Source: Paracoccaceae bacterium
Lineage (GTDB): Bacteria > Pseudomonadota > Alphaproteobacteria > Rhodobacterales > Rhodobacteraceae
Assembly (NCBI GenBank): GCA_015487335.1
Contig: WFPZ01000286.1
Location: 1 to 7,207 of the forward strand
Length of the DNA: 7,207 nucleotides
Direction of reading: 5' to 3'
In this document: positions 4,274 to 7,207 of the stretch, one piece after another
Layout: the number at the start of each line of letters is the position of its first letter
Numbering within the stretch: the first letter of the stretch is position 1
Notes under the pieces: model-generated
Databases searched by the model: none
What the model was told of the DNA's origin: nothing
The model's input: only the letters and a program-made list of their open reading frames with translations
Program-made: the position numbers and the translations under genes

Positions 4274-6049
4274 CTACTCCTCCTTCACCACCCGCAGCCG
4301 CAGTTCGCGAAGCTGCTCGTTGGTGGGCTCGGAGGGGGCGCCCATCATCAGGTCTTCGGCGCGCTGGTTCATCGGGAACATGATGACCTCGCGGATATTG
4401 GCTTCGTCCGCCAGCAGCATCACCATGCGGTCGATGCCCGCGGCGCAGCCGCCGTGGGGGGGCGCGCCGTAGCGGAAGGCGGTGACCAGGCCGGGGAAGC
4501 GGCGCTGCACCTCCTCTTCGGAATAGCCGGCGATCGAGAAGGCCTTGAACATCACGTCCAGCCGGTGGTTGCGGATCGCCCCCGAGACGATCTCGTAGCC
4601 GTTGCAGGCCAGGTCGTATTGATAGCCCAGCACCTTCAGCGGATCGCCCTCCAGCGCCTCCAGGCCGCCCTGCGGCATGGAGAAGGGGTTGTGGGAAAAG
4701 TCGATCTCGCCGGTTTCGTCGTCCTTTTCGTACATCGGGAAGTCGACCACCCAGCAGAAGGCGAAACGGTCCTTCTCGGTGAGGCCCAGCTCTTCGCCGA
4801 TCACGTTGCGCGCCTTGCCGGCCACCGCCTCGAAGGCCGAGGGCTTGCCGCCGAGGAAGAAGGCCGCATCCCCCTTGCCCAGGCCCAGCTGGCGGCGGAT
4901 GGCTTCGGTGCGCTCGGGGCCGATGTTCTTGGCCAGCGGCCCGGCCGCTTCCATGCCGCCCTCGCCCTCGCGCCAGAAGATGTAGCCCATCCCCGGCAGG
5001 CCCTCCTTCTGGGCAAAGGCGTTCATGCGGTCGCAGAACTTGCGCGAGCCCCCGCCCTGGGCGGGGATGGCCCGGATCTCGGTGCCTTCCTGCTCCAGCA
5101 GCCGGGCGAAGATGGCAAAGCCCGAGCCGCGGAAATGCTCCGAAACGTCCTGCATCTTGATCGGGTTGCGCAGGTCGGGCTTGTCTGTGCCATACCACAG
5201 CAACGCATCGCGGTAGCTTATCTGCGGCCAGACGGCATCCACCTTGCGGCCGTTGCCGAAGCGCTCGAAGCAGCCCTGCAGAACCGGCTGGATGGTGTCG
5301 AACACATCCTGCTGGGTGACGAAGCTCATCTCCATGTCGAGCTGGTAGAAATCGGTGGGCGAGCGGTCGGCGCGCGGGTCCTCGTCGCGGAAGCACGGCG
5401 CGATCTGGAAATACCTGTCGAAGCCGGAAACCATGATCAGCTGCTTGAACAGCTGCGGCGCCTGCGGCAGGGCGTAGAACTTGCCCGGATGCAGCCGCGA
5501 GGGCACCAGGAAGTCGCGCGCGCCTTCGGGGCTGGAGGCGGTGATGATCGGGGTCTGGTATTCGTTGAAGCCCTGGGCCCACATCCGCTGGCGCAGATCG
5601 GCCACCACGTTGGAGCGCAGCAGCATGTTTTCCTGCAGCTTGTCGCGGCGCAGGTCCAGATAGCGGTAGCGCAGGCGGGTCTCCTCGGGATACTCCTGAT
5701 CGCCGAAGACCTGCAGCGGCAGCTCCTCGGCCCGGCCCAGCACCTCCATGTGGCGGATGAACACCTCGATCTCGCCGGTGGGCAGCTTCGGGTTGACCAG
5801 AGATTCGTCGCGCGCCTTCACCTCGCCGTCGATGCGGATGCACCACTCGGCGCGCAGTTTCTCGACCTCGGCGAAGGCCGGGCTGTCCGGATCGCACAGC
5901 ACCTGGGTGATGCCGTAGTGGTCGCGCAAATCTATGAACAGGATGCCGCCGTGATCGCGGATGCGGTGCACCCAGCCGGAAAGGCGCACCTGTTCGCCCA
6001 CGTGTTCCTTGGTCAGTTCGGCGCAGGTATGGCTGCGAAAGGGGTGCAT
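4274..6049 (-). CDS. aspS: Aspartyl-tRNA synthetase
   Basis: This 591-residue protein has the full length of bacterial AspRS. The N-terminal OB-fold anticodon-binding domain (about 1-105) contains GWVHRIRDHGG and LRDHYGITQV. The class II catalytic core has motif 1 near GFNEYQTPII (160-169), motif 2 FRDED (220-224, Arg221) and motif 3 GIDRMVMLL (538-546, Arg541). GAPPHGG (528-534) is the ATP/Asp pocket signature. The bacterial GAD insertion lies at about 290-420. It charges tRNA-Asp with aspartate in the cytoplasm. His33 in RDHGG corresponds to the residue associated with nondiscriminating AspRS, which also charges tRNA-Asn for amidation by GatCAB. The frame is open to 6166, but GGAAGG (6057-6062) seven bases before the ATG at 6049, and the promoter at 6086-6114, fix this start. 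It stops with TAG. Confidence 0.98.
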   Translation of the reverse strand: MHPFRSHTCAELTKEHVGEQVRLSGWVHRIRDHGGILFIDLRDHYGITQVLCDPDSPAFAEVEKLRAEWCIRIDGEVKARDESLVNPKLPTGEIEVFIRHMEVLGRAEELPLQVFGDQEYPEETRLRYRYLDLRRDKLQENMLLRSNVVADLRQRMWAQGFNEYQTPIITASSPEGARDFLVPSRLHPGKFYALPQAPQLFKQLIMVSGFDRYFQIAPCFRDEDPRADRSPTDFYQLDMEMSFVTQQDVFDTIQPVLQGCFERFGNGRKVDAVWPQISYRDALLWYGTDKPDLRNPIKMQDVSEHFRGSGFAIFARLLEQEGTEIRAIPAQGGGSRKFCDRMNAFAQKEGLPGMGYIFWREGEGGMEAAGPLAKNIGPERTEAIRRQLGLGKGDAAFFLGGKPSAFEAVAGKARNVIGEELGLTEKDRFAFCWVVDFPMYEKDDETGEIDFSHNPFSMPQGGLEALEGDPLKVLGYQYDLACNGYEIVSGAIRNHRLDVMFKAFSIAGYSEEEVQRRFPGLVTAFRYGAPPHGGCAAGIDRMVMLLADEANIREVIMFPMNQRAEDLMMGAPSEPTNEQLRELRLRVVKEE

Positions 6050-6085
6050 GGGCTGGCCTTCCGAATGCATGAATTGGTCCGCGCC

Positions 6086-6114
6086 GATACACATTGTGCG
6101 GGCCCGGAAGTCAA
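6086..6114 (-). promoter_or_regulatory. Likely sigma-70 promoter of aspS
   Basis: On the minus strand TTGACT (6109-6114, five of six) and TGTATC (6086-6091, three of six) are separated by exactly 17 bases. Transcription would begin near 6079, about 30 bases before the aspS ATG. The -35 lies within the apparent upstream extension of the frame, so that extension is not translated. Confidence 0.55.
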
Positions 6115-6157
6115 GCGCCATGGCGCCCGAAACCTTACGCAGGGGAAGGTTGCCCCC

Positions 6158-6194
6158 CTTGCGCAAGCTTTACAAATGCCTGTTTTCCGAACAG
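6158..6194. promoter_or_regulatory. Two inverted repeats flanking and inside the promoter (possible operators)
   Basis: CTTGCGCAAG (6158-6167) is a perfect 10-base palindrome ending one base before the -35 element. CTGTT-N5-AACAG (6180-6194) is an inverted repeat lying in the spacer and touching the -10. Sites in these positions fit an activator or repressor dimer. I do not recognise either motif as the target of a particular regulator. Confidence 0.35.
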
Positions 6195-6197
6195 AAT
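6169..6197 (+). promoter_or_regulatory. Likely sigma-70 promoter of the cyclopropane synthase gene
   Basis: TTTACA (6169-6174, five of six) and CAGAAT (6192-6197, four of six) are 17 bases apart in an AT-richer patch. Transcription would start near 6204, giving a leader of about 67 bases. That leader contains an AGGAGAGG at 6232-6239, too far from the ATG to serve it. Confidence 0.5.
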
Positions 6198-6270
6198 ATG
6201 CACGCTGACGGCGAAACCTGCTTTCGGGGACAGGAGAGGTGAATCTGCCGTTCGTACATGGGGGGTTGCT

Positions 6271-7207
6271 ATGTGGGAAAGACTGCTTGACCAGCTTCTG
6301 AAACACCTGGTGCGCGACGGCACGCTGCATCTCACCCTCGCCGACGGCCGCCGCAAGACCTATGGCGACGGCACCGGCACCCCCGTTTCCGTCACCCTGC
6401 ATGACCCGGCCCTGCCGCGGCGGATCATCATCAACCCCCATCTGGGGGTGGCCGAAGGCTACATGGACGGCACGCTGACCATCGAGAACGATGACCTGCG
6501 GGGCTTCATGGCGCTGATGCTCACCAACATCAACCGTCACGGCCATGTCTGGTGGGAACGCCCGGCCGAGCGGCTGCGCAAGTCGCTGCGCTGGATGCAG
6601 CAGTTCAACCCGGTGGGGCGGGCCAGGCGCAACGTGGCCCATCACTACGACCTCTCGGGCGAGCTTTACGACCTGTTCCTCGACAAGGACAAGCAATACT
6701 CCTGCGCCTACTTCCGCAGCCCCGACGACACGCTGGAACAGGCCCAGCTCAACAAGAAGCACCACATCGCCCGCAAGCTGCTGATCAAGCCGGGGATGAG
6801 CGTGCTGGACATCGGCTGCGGCTGGGGCGGCATGGCGCTGACCCTGGCAAAGGACTACGGCGCCCGGGTGGTGGGGGTGACGCTTTCACAGGAGCAGCAC
6901 GCCGTGGCCACCCGCCGGGCCGAGGAGGCGGGGCTGTCCGACAGGGTGGAATTCCGGCTGATGGATTACCGCGAAGTGACGGAAAGCTTCGACCGGATCG
7001 TCTCCGTCGGCATGTTCGAGCATGTGGGCGTGCCCCATTACCGCGAATATTTCCGTCAGGTGCATGACCGGCTGAAGCCCGACGGCATCGCCCTGATCCA
7101 TACCATCGGCCGCACCTGCCCGCCGGGCTCGACCAGCCCCTTCATCCTGAAATACATCTTCCCCGGCGGCTATGTGCCGGCCATGTCCGAGGCCATGGCC
7201 GCCATCG
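6271..7207 (+). CDS. cfa: Cyclopropane-fatty-acyl-phospholipid synthase family methyltransferase, 3' truncated
   Basis: The frame from the ATG at 6271 is open to the window edge: 312 residues of a family that is usually about 400. Residues 1-115 form the N-terminal lipid-associating domain (GVAEGYMDGTL at 59-69). NVAHHYDLSGELYDLFLD (121-138) and YSCAYF (143-148) are family signatures. LDIGCGWGG (179-187) is SAM-binding motif I. By comparison with E. coli Cfa, Cys145, Glu250 (GMFEHVG), His277 and Ile279 (IHTIG) match residues of the bicarbonate-containing active site; the remaining Tyr would lie beyond the edge. It transfers a methylene or methyl group from SAM to unsaturated acyl chains of membrane phospholipids. 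A fatty-acid methyltransferase such as UfaM is an alternative. The only ribosome binding site is GGGGGG (6260-6265), five bases before the ATG; no in-frame ATG, GTG or TTG exists between 6181 and 6271. Confidence 0.93.
   Translation, partial: MWERLLDQLLKHLVRDGTLHLTLADGRRKTYGDGTGTPVSVTLHDPALPRRIIINPHLGVAEGYMDGTLTIENDDLRGFMALMLTNINRHGHVWWERPAERLRKSLRWMQQFNPVGRARRNVAHHYDLSGELYDLFLDKDKQYSCAYFRSPDDTLEQAQLNKKHHIARKLLIKPGMSVLDIGCGWGGMALTLAKDYGARVVGVTLSQEQHAVATRRAEEAGLSDRVEFRLMDYREVTESFDRIVSVGMFEHVGVPHYREYFRQVHDRLKPDGIALIHTIGRTCPPGSTSPFILKYIFPGGYVPAMSEAMAAI

Noticed and set aside
6050..6166. N-terminal extension of AspRS by up to 39 residues
   Set aside because: It includes the probable -35/-10 of aspS, has no ribosome binding site, and AspRS homology begins at the ATG at 6049.
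4454..6208. Long open frame of 584 codons on the plus strand
   Set aside because: It lies antisense to aspS, whose 591 residues match AspRS end to end. The antisense frame is open because of the codon bias of GC-rich DNA.
6258..6290. Ten-codon upstream frame overlapping the start of the cyclopropane synthase gene
   Set aside because: The only good ribosome binding site, at 6232-6239, is about 18-21 bases away, too far; the overlap with the cfa start is probably chance.

Overview
The window is GC-rich chromosomal DNA with tightly packed genes, several start/stop overlaps and few spacers. It most likely comes from an alphaproteobacterium of the Rhodobacterales (Rhodobacteraceae/Paracoccaceae). 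The indicators are a DUF1467 membrane protein coupled to methylmalonyl-CoA epimerase, short pilin-like peptides with a 'GSxxxDW' core, a CtrA-like box, and an AspRS with the 'RDHGG' signature. I cannot name the genus.

Layout. 1-512 (+): 3' part of a class II histone-deacetylase-like amidohydrolase. 640-1931 (+): a nitroreductase and an EI24/CysZ-like membrane protein, overlapping by one base. 1894-2585 (-): methylmalonyl-CoA epimerase followed by a DUF1467 protein, also overlapping by one base; this pair runs into the EI24 gene with a 38-base tail-to-tail overlap. 2586-2725: divergent regulatory region with a CtrA-like box placed over the -35 region of the next gene. 2726-3448 (+): orphan response regulator with a complete receiver domain and an unassigned helical C-terminus. 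3449-3645: repeats and hairpins, including a segment exactly complementary to the next gene's ribosome binding site. 3646-3765 (+): a 39-residue pilin-like membrane peptide, closed by a strong intrinsic terminator. 4079-4261 (+): a 60-residue relative of that peptide. 4274-6049 (-): complete aspS. 6050-6270: divergent promoter region. 6271 to the right edge (+): a cyclopropane-fatty-acyl-phospholipid synthase family methyltransferase cut off by the window end.

Most of the genes are housekeeping or metabolic and unrelated in function. The least ordinary part is 2586-4261: a response regulator with a CtrA-like promoter, next to two paralogous pilin-like peptides with no pilus-assembly genes in view. 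The smaller peptide gene has a leader that could fold to hide or expose its ribosome binding site. I see no transposon, phage, CRISPR array, tRNA or rRNA. All regulatory sites are read by eye and remain inference.
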